This document shows positions 8,128-16,327 of a DNA stretch of 64,000 nucleotides, in pieces. Below the pieces are notes generated by a model. The model worked only from the letters and a program-made list of their open reading frames with translations, was not told where the DNA came from and did no database searches. Each line of letters opens with the position of its first letter. Position 1 is the first letter of the stretch. The stretch covers positions 868,001 through 932,000 of the forward strand of contig NZ_JAHDTI010000003.1 of the NCBI RefSeq assembly GCF_018531495.1, given 5' to 3'. The translations under genes and the position numbers were made by a program. The stretch comes from Nonomuraea sediminis. Its GTDB lineage: Bacteria; Actinomycetota; Actinomycetes; Streptosporangiales; Streptosporangiaceae.

Positions 8128-10751
8128 GCCCCTTCGAACCCCTGCGCGAGCAGTTGCGCGGCGCCGCCGCGGCGTTCGGCGCGGGCCTGATCGACGACGT
8201 CGAGCAGGCACTGGACGCCGAGCTGGAGATCTTCCCCGTCTGCCACCACTCCCCCGCCTCGGCGCTGGCCATGGTGCGCAGGCTCAGGGAGAAGCAGCCC
8301 AAGGTCATCTACCTGGAGCTCTGCGAGGACCTACGGCCCCTGCTGGAGGAGCTGCGCACCTGCAAGCTGCCGGTGGCCCTGCAGGCCTTCGCCACCGAGG
8401 TGGACGGCTTCCCGCAGGAATGGGCGCCGCTGAGCGTGATCGCGCCCATCACCGAGTCCTCGGCCGAGTACCAGGCCATCGCCTACGCGCTGGACACGCC
8501 CGGCGTGGAGATCGTGCTGGTGGACCGCTCGGTCGACCACGTCTTCCAGTGGGAGGCGCGCGACGGGGACGTCGCGATCGAGATCGGCGACCTGCGTCCC
8601 GGCTTCGCCGCGCTGGAGGAGCACCTGCTCCACCACGGCAAGGTCAGACACTGGTCTGAGTGGTGGGACCAGTACGTCGAGCAGCCGCTGTCCGGCGCGG
8701 ACTACGAGACCTACCGCCAGGTCATGGTGATGGTCGGCAGCCTCTTCCGCCGCCTGCGGCCCGAGGGCAACCAGGTGGACGAGGACCGCGAACGGTACAT
8801 GTGGACGCGGATGCGCGAACACCTGGCCGCGACCGGCGCCGACCCCGACTCCTGCCTGTACGTGTGCGGCGCCTTCCACGCCGCCAGCCCGGTGATACGC
8901 GAGCACCTGGACATCAGCCCGCGCGGCGGCACGAAGTGGCTCTACGGGCTCATCCCCTCCAGCCACTCGGCGATCGAGAACCAGTTCGGGCTGGCGCCCG
9001 GCTCGGTCTCCATCGCGGCGGCCACCTGGGACAAGGCGGTCAAACGCACCGGCCTGGCGCCGTTCCGCCTGGGAGGCAAGGCCAAGCCGCTCGGCCTGCC
9101 CGCGCCCGACGCCGAGGTCGAGGACCGGCTGTCCGGCTTCCTGACCCAGCCGCCCGCGCTGGACGGCTTCGACGAGGCCGAACTGCTCGGCTGGTGTGTC
9201 GATCTGGTACGGCTGGCGCGGCGCAACGGCTACCTGGCCTCCACCGCCGACGCCATCGCCGTCTACGAGACCTCGATCCTGCTGGCCGGGATGCGGGGCA
9301 GGAAGCGGCCCACGCCGTACGACTTCCAGGACGCGGCGGTCACCTGCATCGAGAAGGACGTCGTGCCAGGGCGGCGGGATGTGCGGCGGTTGTGCGAGAT
9401 CCTGCTGGGCGGCGACAGATACGGCGAGGTCGGCTACGAGTCACTGCCGCCGCTGGCCCGTGACGTCTTCGAGCGGCTGGAGCCGCTCGGGCTCGACCTG
9501 ACCAAGCGGACGATCCACCGGGCGCTGCTCGACCTGGCCGCCGAGCCGGAGCTCGAGCCGTGCTCCCGGGTGCTGTGGATGCTGCGGTACCTGCTGCCCG
9601 ACGACGCGGTCCGGCCGATCATGGGGTCGCGGCGGCTGGGCGAGCGCTCGATCCAGGAGAGCTGGGACCTGGCGCTCGGCCGGCACCAGCGCTCGATCAT
9701 CGAGCTCGGCTACGAGGGCGTCACCCTGGAGCAGGTGCTCGAGCAGCGGCTGCGCAAGGCCGTCTGGTCGCCCAAGGCCACGGCCGCCACGGCGCTCGAG
9801 GCGGTCGAGGACTCGATCCTGTACCTGGGCGGCTCGCGCTTCACCGAGGAGCTGGGCGCGCGGGCGGTCGAGCTGCTGGCCGCCGAGCGGACCGTGGACG
9901 AGGCGCCCGAGGTGCTGCGGCGGATCCGGCGGCTGCTGGCCTACTACTCCTCCGGGCTGCCCGGGTGGTGCGAGGACTTCGTCACCGCCGGGTACGCGCA
10001 CTACTGCACGCTGCTGCCTAGCGCGTTCGTGTCGGAGGACACCGGGGTTCGGCAGGTCGCGGCGATGCTGGGGTTCCTGTTCAGCATGGAGAGCCTGGCG
10101 CTGACGCTCGGGTGCGACCGGACGCAGCTGGAGCTGGCGGTCAAGCAGTCGCATCCGGTGGCGCCCGCCAAGGTGGCGCTGCTGTGGGGCGCCGAGTCGC
10201 AGCTGGGGCTGCTGCCGCTGGCGCAGCTGCGTGAGCGGTGCGCGGAGCTGCTGGCCAACCCGCTGGTGGTGCCGTCGTTCCCGCTGTACATCACGGGGTT
10301 CGTGCAGGCGCTCGAGCCGGTGCCTTCGCTGGCGCCGTTCGTGGTGGAGGTGCTGTCGCGGGCGTTCGCGGAGCTGCCGGATCCCGTGCTGCTGCCGTGG
10401 CTGCCCAAGCTGCTCGGGACGCTGCGGGATCAGGCCGGGGAGCTGGTGCCCGTGCTGGTGCGGGAGGCAGGGCGGACGTTCCCCGCCGGGCTGGGTGCGC
10501 TGGACTCCTGGGTTCCGCCGTGGGAGCGGCCCGAGGTCGGCGACCGGCGCGCGACGGCAGCCCGGCCGGTTACCGGATTTCTCGCGAAATATCCGGTGGC
10601 CACGGAGGCGATCGCGTCCCTCCTCGGCTGCGACCCCACCGCCTGGGCCGCGCCGGAGCCCGACGCGGGCGCCGGGATCCTCGCGGCCAGGGCGCTGGTG
10701 TCCCGGCACCCTGAGGCGGTCGACGCGATCGCCCACCTCGTCACCCCCTGA
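8124..10751 (+). CDS. DUF5682 family protein, last gene of MoxR/VWA operon
   Basis: 875 residues; ATG overlaps the ATPase stop. The N-terminal ~260 residues have a TraB/TIKI-like arrangement: FPVCHHSPASALA near residue 37, KVIYLELCEDLRPL near 60, VEIVLVDRS near 130 and YVCGAFHAASP near 250. Paired histidines and a glutamate of this kind are metal ligands in related EreA/TIKI folds, so a hydrolase or binding function is possible (inference). The remaining 600 residues are helical repeats rich in Leu and Arg. DUF5682 proteins recur with MoxR, VWA and SWIM genes in actinomycetes; E. coli YehM may be the analogue. The C-terminus ends just before the 13-bp repeat array. Confidence 0.85.
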   Translation: MSPFEPLREQLRGAAAAFGAGLIDDVEQALDAELEIFPVCHHSPASALAMVRRLREKQPKVIYLELCEDLRPLLEELRTCKLPVALQAFATEVDGFPQEWAPLSVIAPITESSAEYQAIAYALDTPGVEIVLVDRSVDHVFQWEARDGDVAIEIGDLRPGFAALEEHLLHHGKVRHWSEWWDQYVEQPLSGADYETYRQVMVMVGSLFRRLRPEGNQVDEDRERYMWTRMREHLAATGADPDSCLYVCGAFHAASPVIREHLDISPRGGTKWLYGLIPSSHSAIENQFGLAPGSVSIAAATWDKAVKRTGLAPFRLGGKAKPLGLPAPDAEVEDRLSGFLTQPPALDGFDEAELLGWCVDLVRLARRNGYLASTADAIAVYETSILLAGMRGRKRPTPYDFQDAAVTCIEKDVVPGRRDVRRLCEILLGGDRYGEVGYESLPPLARDVFERLEPLGLDLTKRTIHRALLDLAAEPELEPCSRVLWMLRYLLPDDAVRPIMGSRRLGERSIQESWDLALGRHQRSIIELGYEGVTLEQVLEQRLRKAVWSPKATAATALEAVEDSILYLGGSRFTEELGARAVELLAAERTVDEAPEVLRRIRRLLAYYSSGLPGWCEDFVTAGYAHYCTLLPSAFVSEDTGVRQVAAMLGFLFSMESLALTLGCDRTQLELAVKQSHPVAPAKVALLWGAESQLGLLPLAQLRERCAELLANPLVVPSFPLYITGFVQALEPVPSLAPFVVEVLSRAFAELPDPVLLPWLPKLLGTLRDQAGELVPVLVREAGRTFPAGLGALDSWVPPWERPEVGDRRATAARPVTGFLAKYPVATEAIASLLGCDPTAWAAPEPDAGAGILAARALVSRHPEAVDAIAHLVTP

Positions 10752-10770
10752 CCGAGGCGGGCCTCAGGTC

Positions 10771-10835
10771 GGTGGGCCTGGTCGGTGGGCCTGGTCGGTG
10801 GGCCTGGTCGGTGGGCCTGGTCGGTGGGCCTGGTC
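10771..10835. repeat. 13-bp tandem repeat (GGTGGGCCTGGTC) x5
   Basis: Five perfect head-to-tail copies of GGTGGGCCTGGTC, starting 20 bp after the DUF5682 stop, followed by a degenerate half copy (GGGTGGGCC). The repeats are G-rich on the plus strand and contain GGCC-type self-complementary cores. No coding frame of interest is formed. The surrounding 10752-10981 intergenic interval between two convergent operons holds nothing else I can identify. Confidence 0.95.
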
Positions 10836-10981
10836 GGGTGGGCCGGAAGGTGGCCTCGCATGCCGAGGCGAGGGTGGCGACGCTCAGATGGGTGAGGTCG
10901 CCGCCCTCCTCGGGAACCCGGTCGGCGCCAGGTCTCGCCGGGCGCGGGGATCAGGCGGCCTCGCCGTACGCTCCTGGCTGT

Positions 10982-11938
10982 TCAGGTCTTTCGCAGGTTC
11001 GCGGTGAGCTCCTCGAGCAGGGCCGTGTATCCCTGGTGGCTGAAGCGCATCTCGGCCCGCCAGGGGTAGACGTGCCCGGCGCGGACCGCGGGCAGCTTGC
11101 CCCAGGTGGGCTTCCTGGCGATCTCCTGCAGCCGCATCGACTGCCTGCGGGCGTCGGCGAAGATCGCGTCGGCGGCGTAGCGGTCGATGCTCTCCCAGCT
11201 CAGCGACTGGTAGTAGCCGCCCTCGTCGGTCTTGTCCGGCACCACGATGTCGAGTCCTTTGGCCAGCAGGTACTTCTGATCGGGAAAGCCGCGCGGGTCG
11301 CACACCCAGAACGACTCGGGCGAGGCGGCACAGAAGAGCACCTTGCGGGGTTTGTCCGCCACCGCCTTGACCAGGTCCGCCTCGGCGGCGCGGAAGCGGG
11401 CCCTGGCGGCCTCGTCGGCGTGCCCGCCGAGTGCGACGGCCAGTTGCTCGTACCGGCTGATGAGCTGGTCGCCGCTCTTGCCCTGCTGCTGGATGCCGAT
11501 GGTGGGCGCGACCTGCTCGATGGTGTCCCTGGACTTCTGCGGCACGTACCAGAGCTCCTGGCGCAGATACATCCCGGCCACCAGCAGCTCGGGGTTGATC
11601 GCCGCGTACTTCTCGACGTTGAACTCGTCCCACACGTTGCCGATCGTCTCGACCTTGGTGACGTCGACGTCGCCGGCCTCGGGGTCCTTGCCGCCGTCCT
11701 TGAGGCGGTGCGGGCCGAAGATCCCGATGGGCCGCACGCCGAAGTCCCACAGCGTCGCGGCGGCGCCGGCCTGGGCTACGACTCGGCTCGGCCGTACCGG
11801 GAGGTCGATCTTCCTGCCGCGGTCGTCGGTGAAGGTCCAGCGGGACGGGCCCGTGGAGGCGGCCGGGCGCCGCTGCTGCCCGCAGGCCGCCAGCGTCAGC
11901 AGGGCGCCGCCGGTCAGCAGCCCGCGGCGAGAGATCAT
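10982..11938 (-). CDS. Iron-siderophore ABC transporter substrate-binding lipoprotein
   Basis: 318 residues starting MISRRGLLTGGALLTLAACG: a short basic n-region, hydrophobic core and lipobox LAAC, giving a lipid-anchored extracytoplasmic protein. The mature part begins with the DDRGRKIDLPVRPSRVV pattern of FepB/FecB-type (PBP2-TroA-like) siderophore receptors. It continues with a long central helix and a C-terminal LEELTANLRKT. The ATG overlaps the stop of the siderophore-interacting reductase (ATGA), so the two are one transcript under the iron box. No permease or ATPase gene is adjacent, so the receptor must use components encoded elsewhere. Confidence 0.92.
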   Translation of the reverse strand: MISRRGLLTGGALLTLAACGQQRRPAASTGPSRWTFTDDRGRKIDLPVRPSRVVAQAGAAATLWDFGVRPIGIFGPHRLKDGGKDPEAGDVDVTKVETIGNVWDEFNVEKYAAINPELLVAGMYLRQELWYVPQKSRDTIEQVAPTIGIQQQGKSGDQLISRYEQLAVALGGHADEAARARFRAAEADLVKAVADKPRKVLFCAASPESFWVCDPRGFPDQKYLLAKGLDIVVPDKTDEGGYYQSLSWESIDRYAADAIFADARRQSMRLQEIARKPTWGKLPAVRAGHVYPWRAEMRFSHQGYTALLEELTANLRKT

Positions 11939-12831
11939 GCGTCGATCTCCGCGCGGCCGTGCCGCCAGTAGCCCATGAAGGCCACGCTGCGGCGATCCAT
12001 CCCGCGCTCGGCGACCAGGTGCCGACGCAGCGTCTTGATCACCGCCGCCTCTCCGGCCAGCCAGGCATAGAGCGGCCCGTACGGCATGGCCGCCTCGTCG
12101 GGCACCTCCCACAGCAGCTCGGCGTCCACGTCGACCTCCGGCAGCGAGCCCGGCTCGGCCTGCGGGGGCAGCAGCCGGTCGGCGGCGGACCGGACGGCCG
12201 CGATGAGCGCCTCGCCGTGCGGCGCGTCGCCGCGCGCCAGCCAGGTGACCTTGACGGCGCTGCGGGTGCGGGTCTCCAGGACGTCGTCCGCGTGGGGCAC
12301 CTCGAGCAGCGCCTCGCCTTCGATCCCGGGGGGCAGCCCCTCGAGGATGCCGCAGACGGCGGGCACGGCGGTCTCGTCCCCGGCGATCAGTACCGCGCCG
12401 GTGTCGGCGGGCGGGTGGAACTCCAGGCCGCCGTGCCGCTCGCCGTACCGGGCGTCGGGGCCGAGGACCACGACGGCGTCGCCCTCGCGGGCCGTCTCCG
12501 CCCAGCGCGCGGCGGGGCCGCCGTCGGCGTGCATGACCATGTCCACATCGATGGCGCGCTCGGCGTGCCGTACCTTGCGGATCGTGTAGGTCCTGATGGG
12601 GTTGCGGCGGTCGTCGGGCAGCGAGCGCCACTGGGTGAACCAGTCGGGGCCGGTGGGCACGTACGCCAGGCCGTGCTCGGGCACCGGCAGGATGAGCTTG
12701 ATGCGCTGGTCGAACCCGTTGTCGGCGAACAGATGCAGGTCCTCACCCGTGAAGGTCACCCGCAGGAACGTCGGACTCAACCGCCGCACCCTCTCCACCC
12801 GCACGGCGAACATGCGGAAGGGCTCGATCAT
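11935..12831 (-). CDS. Siderophore-interacting protein (FAD-dependent ferric-siderophore reductase)
   Basis: 298 residues of the ViuB/SIP family, cytosolic flavoproteins that release iron by reducing ferric siderophores. An N-terminal FAD-binding barrel has RLSPTFLRVTFTGEDL then FDQRIKLILP, with RNPIRTYTIR near 75. The C-terminal NAD(P)H domain includes GDETAVPAVCGILEGLP. The ATG at 12831 is preferred to a GTG at 12837, because GGAG is spaced 5 bp from the former. An iron box lies 23 bp upstream, so expression is expected under iron starvation. Confidence 0.95.
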   Translation of the reverse strand: MIEPFRMFAVRVERVRRLSPTFLRVTFTGEDLHLFADNGFDQRIKLILPVPEHGLAYVPTGPDWFTQWRSLPDDRRNPIRTYTIRKVRHAERAIDVDMVMHADGGPAARWAETAREGDAVVVLGPDARYGERHGGLEFHPPADTGAVLIAGDETAVPAVCGILEGLPPGIEGEALLEVPHADDVLETRTRSAVKVTWLARGDAPHGEALIAAVRSAADRLLPPQAEPGSLPEVDVDAELLWEVPDEAAMPYGPLYAWLAGEAAVIKTLRRHLVAERGMDRRSVAFMGYWRHGRAEIDA

Positions 12832-12853
12832 CACCACTCCTCACTCCAGAAAC

Positions 12854-12872
12854 TTAGGTGAGCCTAACCTAA
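12854..12872 (-). promoter_or_regulatory. Iron box (DmdR/IdeR operator)
   Basis: The 19-bp sequence TTAGGTGAGCCTAACCTAA (reverse complement TTAGGTTAGGCTCACCTAA) matches, from memory, the consensus recognised by the DtxR-family iron repressors IdeR/DmdR1. It lies 23 bp upstream of the siderophore reductase start on the minus strand, where it would overlap the promoter. Confidence 0.92.
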
Positions 12873-12879
12873 TATCCAA

Positions 12880-13202
12880 ACCCCAGAAAGACCACTCTCC
12901 CCTCGCCCGCCACCGCACCTCCCCGCCCACGCACCCGAACACCCACGACCCGAGCCGCCCGACACCGGCCCCGCCCGACCAAACCGTCAAGGCGCCAGGC
13001 ATCCAGCCGCGAGGCGCGCAAACGGGCGCCGGTCTCGGAGCTCACGCGCGCGGCGTGGGCTGGTTGACGCCATGCCCTGCCTGAGCGATCAAGCCCGGCG
13101 CGGACAGGGAGCGGTGGGGTGTGGAAGGTGACGAGCGGCGCGCACAGGGTTTGGACATCCGCACGAAAGCTTTCACACGCAAGTCGTGATTGGCTCACCA
13201 GC
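12880..13202. other. Intergenic interval upstream of dipeptidase
   Basis: About 320 bp between the divergent siderophore operon and the dipeptidase gene. It is C-rich on the plus strand (12900-12980) and carries no open frame with coding character. TTGGAC at 13153 could be a -35 element for the dipeptidase, but I see no convincing -10. Nothing else identified. Confidence 0.6.
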
Positions 13203-14318
13203 ATGGAACTCCTACGCGAACACCCGCTGATCGACGGCCACAACGACCTGCCGTGGGCGATGCGCGAGCTGGCCGGGTACGACTTCGACAAGATCGACAT
13301 CGCCGGTGACACCTCCGAGCACACCCACACCGACCTGCCCAGGCTGGCGGCCGGGCAGGTGGGCGGCCAGTTCTGGTCGGTGTTCGTGCCCTCGACGCTG
13401 ACGGGCGGCGCGGCGGTGACCGCCACGCTGGAGCAGATCGACTGCGTCCTCAGGATGGTGCGCCGCTACCCCGACCGGCTGGCGCTGGCCACCACGGCCG
13501 ACGAGGTGGAGAGCGTCTTCGCCTCCGGCAGGATCGCCTCGCTGATGGGCGCGGAGGGCGGCCACTCGATCGACTCCTCGCTCGCCGTACTGCGGATGTT
13601 GTACGCGCTGGGCGTGCGGTACATGACGCTGACGCACAACGACAACACGCCGTGGGCCGACTCGGCCACCGACGAACCGGTGCACAACGGGCTGTCGGAG
13701 TTCGGCGAGCAGGTCGTGCTGGAGATGAACCGCCTGGGCATGCTGGTCGACCTGTCGCACGTCTCGGCCGACACGATGCGGCACGCGCTGCGCGTCACCA
13801 GGGCGCCGGTGATCTTCTCGCACTCCTCGGCGCGCGCCGTGTGCTCGGCCCCGCGCAACGTCCCCGACGACGTGCTGACGACGCTGGCCGCCAACGACGG
13901 CGTGTGCATGACGGTCTTCGCCCCCGACTTCGTCTCCCAGGAACGCTGGGACTGGCGGGCCGAGGCGACCGAGGCCGCCCGCGAGACCGGGATCCGGCCG
14001 TCGGACCTGTCGGTCTTCCGGCCGTTCCTGGCCGAGTGGGCCAAGCAGCACCCCATGCCCCTGGCGACGCTGGAGCAGGTGGTGGCCCACGTGGAGCACC
14101 TGCGCGAGGTGGCGGGCGTCGACCACGTGGGCATCGGCGGCGACTACGACGGCTGCGACGGGCTCCCGGCCGGCCTGGAGGACGTCTCCGGCTACCCCCG
14201 CCTGTTCAAGGCCCTGTCGGAGCGCGGCTGGTCCAACACGGACCTGGCCAAACTGGCCGGCCGCAACGTACTCCGAGTAATGCGAGCAGCCGAATCCGCA
14301 GCCGACCCCACAAGGTAG
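13203..14318 (+). CDS. Membrane-dipeptidase-family (M19) zinc dipeptidase
   Basis: 371 residues from the ATG at 13203; an upstream in-frame GTG at 13119 would add 28 residues without coding character. Family M19 enzymes are dinuclear zinc dipeptidases. Visible ligands are H13 and D15 in LIDGHNDLPW, the bridging glutamate in MGAEGGHSID, histidines in LVDLSHVS and IFSHSSARAV, and the aspartate in IGGDYDGCDG. There is no signal peptide, so the protein is probably cytoplasmic, unlike the mammalian renal enzyme. Possible roles are dipeptide recycling or hydrolysis of beta-lactam-like or D-configured dipeptides. No convincing Shine-Dalgarno sequence precedes the start. Confidence 0.93.
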   Translation: MELLREHPLIDGHNDLPWAMRELAGYDFDKIDIAGDTSEHTHTDLPRLAAGQVGGQFWSVFVPSTLTGGAAVTATLEQIDCVLRMVRRYPDRLALATTADEVESVFASGRIASLMGAEGGHSIDSSLAVLRMLYALGVRYMTLTHNDNTPWADSATDEPVHNGLSEFGEQVVLEMNRLGMLVDLSHVSADTMRHALRVTRAPVIFSHSSARAVCSAPRNVPDDVLTTLAANDGVCMTVFAPDFVSQERWDWRAEATEAARETGIRPSDLSVFRPFLAEWAKQHPMPLATLEQVVAHVEHLREVAGVDHVGIGGDYDGCDGLPAGLEDVSGYPRLFKALSERGWSNTDLAKLAGRNVLRVMRAAESAADPTR

Positions 14319-14332
14319 ACCAACCAGCCAAC

Positions 14333-14368
14333 CCCCTGGCCCACCTGAAGGACGCACCGGGCCAGGGG
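14333..14368 (+). terminator. Hairpin terminator after the dipeptidase gene
   Basis: Perfect 10-bp arms CCCCTGGCCC and GGGCCAGGGG separated by 16 nt, 14 bp after the dipeptidase stop. There is no strong T tract, as is common in high-GC actinomycetes. The following stretch to 14546 has no other feature. Confidence 0.75.
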
Positions 14369-14546
14369 CGTAGCCATTGCCACCAACCACGCCGGTCCAC
14401 GCCCGCAGACGGTGTCCACGCAACGTCGCCGACGCAACGGCCCTCGCCCACGAGGGAGGCCTCACAGCGCTGTTCCTCTGCCACCGCAATGCGCGCTGAC
14501 GCGGGCCATGCCCGGCCACGGCGCCCGTGAGCAGGACCGCACCGCT

Positions 14547-14770
14547 TCACGCAAGCCGCGGCGCGACCGGGCGGGCCAGGAGCAGCCGCACCAGCACGGT
14601 CCCCGCCAGGACGGGATGGCCAGGATGTCGAAGGTGAGGGCCAGCCCGACCGGCGGCGATCCGGACCGGGTCCACGCCGGGTTGGTGATCGCCGCCGCGG
14701 CCCAGCACAGGCCCGTACCCAGCAGGACCGTCGCCGCGCCGGTCCAGGGGACCGTGGTTTGGACGCTCAT
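14547..14770 (-). pseudogene. Small two-helix membrane protein with a frameshift
   Basis: The ATG at 14770 has a good AGGAGA ribosome-binding site 8 bp upstream. The first frame encodes MSVQTTVPWTGAATVLLGTG, then a hydrophobic WAAAAITNPAW stretch and LALTFDILAIP. It then runs into non-hydrophobic sequence, while the neighbouring frame continues VLAGTVLVRLLLARPVAPRLA and stops. Inserting one C near 14615 restores a ~74-residue protein with two transmembrane helices. Either the gene is newly broken, the assembly has a 1-base error at a G/C run, or translation shifts frame. No function can be assigned. Confidence 0.6.
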
Positions 14771-14870
14771 GAGCTGAATCTCCTCTGGACTGGTTCCCGG
14801 TTGGACAGCCAGAGGTTCCGCCCGGAGGTGTCCCGGGCGCATGGTGCACTCGTCCCGATCATGCGGGGAA

Positions 14871-14905
14871 ACGCCCGAGCCCCGCATGCCGCGGGGCCCG
14901 GGCGT
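14871..14905 (-). terminator. Hairpin terminator after the M1 peptidase gene
   Basis: Arms ACGCCCGAGCCCCGC and GCGGGGCCCGGGCGT pair with one mismatch around a 5-nt loop, 8 bp beyond the peptidase stop. This is a very stable intrinsic-type hairpin without a T tract. Confidence 0.85.
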
Positions 14906-14913
14906 GAGGTCGT

Positions 14914-16245
14914 CTAGATGCGGTGGGTGGTCCAGAAGGATGTCAGGTCGACCGTGGTGGCGGCCTGGGCGGCGGCCTTGAAGTCGGCCACGGTGGAGAT
15001 GCCGTACCAGTGGGAGGCGGCGTAGTCGTGCAGCAGCGTCTGCATGGTCGAGGACCCGATCAGGCGGCGCAGGTCATGCAGGGCGCACTTGCCGTAGGTG
15101 TAGACGACCGTGCCGTACCTGCTGGAGTGGGCGTCCCAGTAGGCCATCGAGTTGCTGATCCTCTCGGCCGAGGACGACCAGGTGACGCTGTTCCAGCAGT
15201 TGGTGCCGCTGATGTTCCGGTACAGGTCGGTCGAATAGTCGGCGAAGGACTCGTCCAGCCACGGGGTGTTGTACTCGTCGTCGCCGACGATGCCGTACCA
15301 CCACTGGTGGGCCAGTTCGTGCGCCAGCGCGGTGGAGCTGACCAGGTCGAGGATGAACCCCGGGTACTCCATCCCGCCGAACCAGAAGTTGTTGTCCAGG
15401 ACGACGTCGACCTCGCCGTAAGGGTAGGCGCCGAAGCGGCCGGCATGGGCGACCAGCGCGTTCTTGGCGGTGTTCATCATCGAGTTGGCGCTGCCGGAGC
15501 TGATCCCGCTGACGCGGTAGACGTTCACGGTGACGCCCGTGCTGGTCGTGCCGGTGGTCTTGGTGAACGGCCCGGCCCCCCAGGCGAACTCGCGCACGTG
15601 CGAGGCGGTCGCGGTCGTGATCGTACGGCCGGCGCTGCCAGGCGTGTCCACGGAGGTGCCGGTGGCGGGCACGAGCAGCGAGCTCGGGTGGTCGAGGGTG
15701 ACGCTGTAGTCGCTGGCGAGCTGGTAGAAGGACTCGCCGTTGTTGGTGTACGGGTCCAGGTGCCACCCGGCGCCATCCCGTACGGCAAGCACGGGCAGCG
15801 CGTTGCCGATGAAGTTGTAGGCGCCGTCATGGCCGAACCGGTCGGCGCCGCTGGGCACGACGATGCCGAGGTCGAAGCCGACCGAGCCGCCCTGCCCCTG
15901 GGCGAGCGGAGCGGGGAGCGTGATCTTGAGAGCCGTGCAGGAGACGCTCAGCGGGCTCGGGGTGCCGCCGGTGACGTTGGTGACCGTGATCGGCGTGGAT
16001 GGGCAGCTGCCGTGGTAGTTGTCCCAGAGCCGCAGGTAGACCTCGGTGAGGGGATCGGCCGACAGGTTGGTGAAGGCGACGCTCTCGTGGCCGGTCCAGG
16101 TGGTGCCGGAGGAGTTGCTGGTGAGGGTGACGGTGTACGAGGGCGAGCCCGGCGTGCGGGTCGCGTCGGCCGCGTGGGCGGCCGCGGGGAGTCCGGCGAG
16201 TAATAACGCGGCGATCGTGAGGAACGTCAGTGTTCTTCGGATCAT
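14914..16245 (-). CDS. Secreted M1-family zinc metallopeptidase
   Basis: 443 residues with a classical signal peptide (MIRRTLTFLTIAALLLAGLP, then AAAHA, probable cleavage near residue 25). The N-terminal beta domain resembles aminopeptidase N-like enzymes. The catalytic motif HELAHQWW is at residues 309-316, with zinc ligands H309 and H313; the third ligand glutamate is in WLDESFADY. A FWFGGMEYPG segment upstream corresponds to the GAMEN exopeptidase motif, with GGMEY in place of GAMEN. At ~440 residues it is shorter than full PepN because it lacks the C-terminal domain. It sits 82 bp downstream of the AfsR-like regulator on the same strand and may be co-transcribed. Confidence 0.93.
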   Translation of the reverse strand: MIRRTLTFLTIAALLLAGLPAAAHAADATRTPGSPSYTVTLTSNSSGTTWTGHESVAFTNLSADPLTEVYLRLWDNYHGSCPSTPITVTNVTGGTPSPLSVSCTALKITLPAPLAQGQGGSVGFDLGIVVPSGADRFGHDGAYNFIGNALPVLAVRDGAGWHLDPYTNNGESFYQLASDYSVTLDHPSSLLVPATGTSVDTPGSAGRTITTATASHVREFAWGAGPFTKTTGTTSTGVTVNVYRVSGISSGSANSMMNTAKNALVAHAGRFGAYPYGEVDVVLDNNFWFGGMEYPGFILDLVSSTALAHELAHQWWYGIVGDDEYNTPWLDESFADYSTDLYRNISGTNCWNSVTWSSSAERISNSMAYWDAHSSRYGTVVYTYGKCALHDLRRLIGSSTMQTLLHDYAASHWYGISTVADFKAAAQAATTVDLTSFWTTHRI

Positions 16246-16327
16246 GGGCTCGCTCCTTGAGTAAGGCTGGTGCCCCCGATATGCCGACGCAACGTAACTT
16301 CCTTGGTCATCCGAGTCAATATCACTG

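Noticed and set aside
10771..10835. Repeat-encoded peptide or CRISPR
   Set aside because: Head-to-tail 13-bp units with no spacers and no ribosome-binding site or sensible frame.
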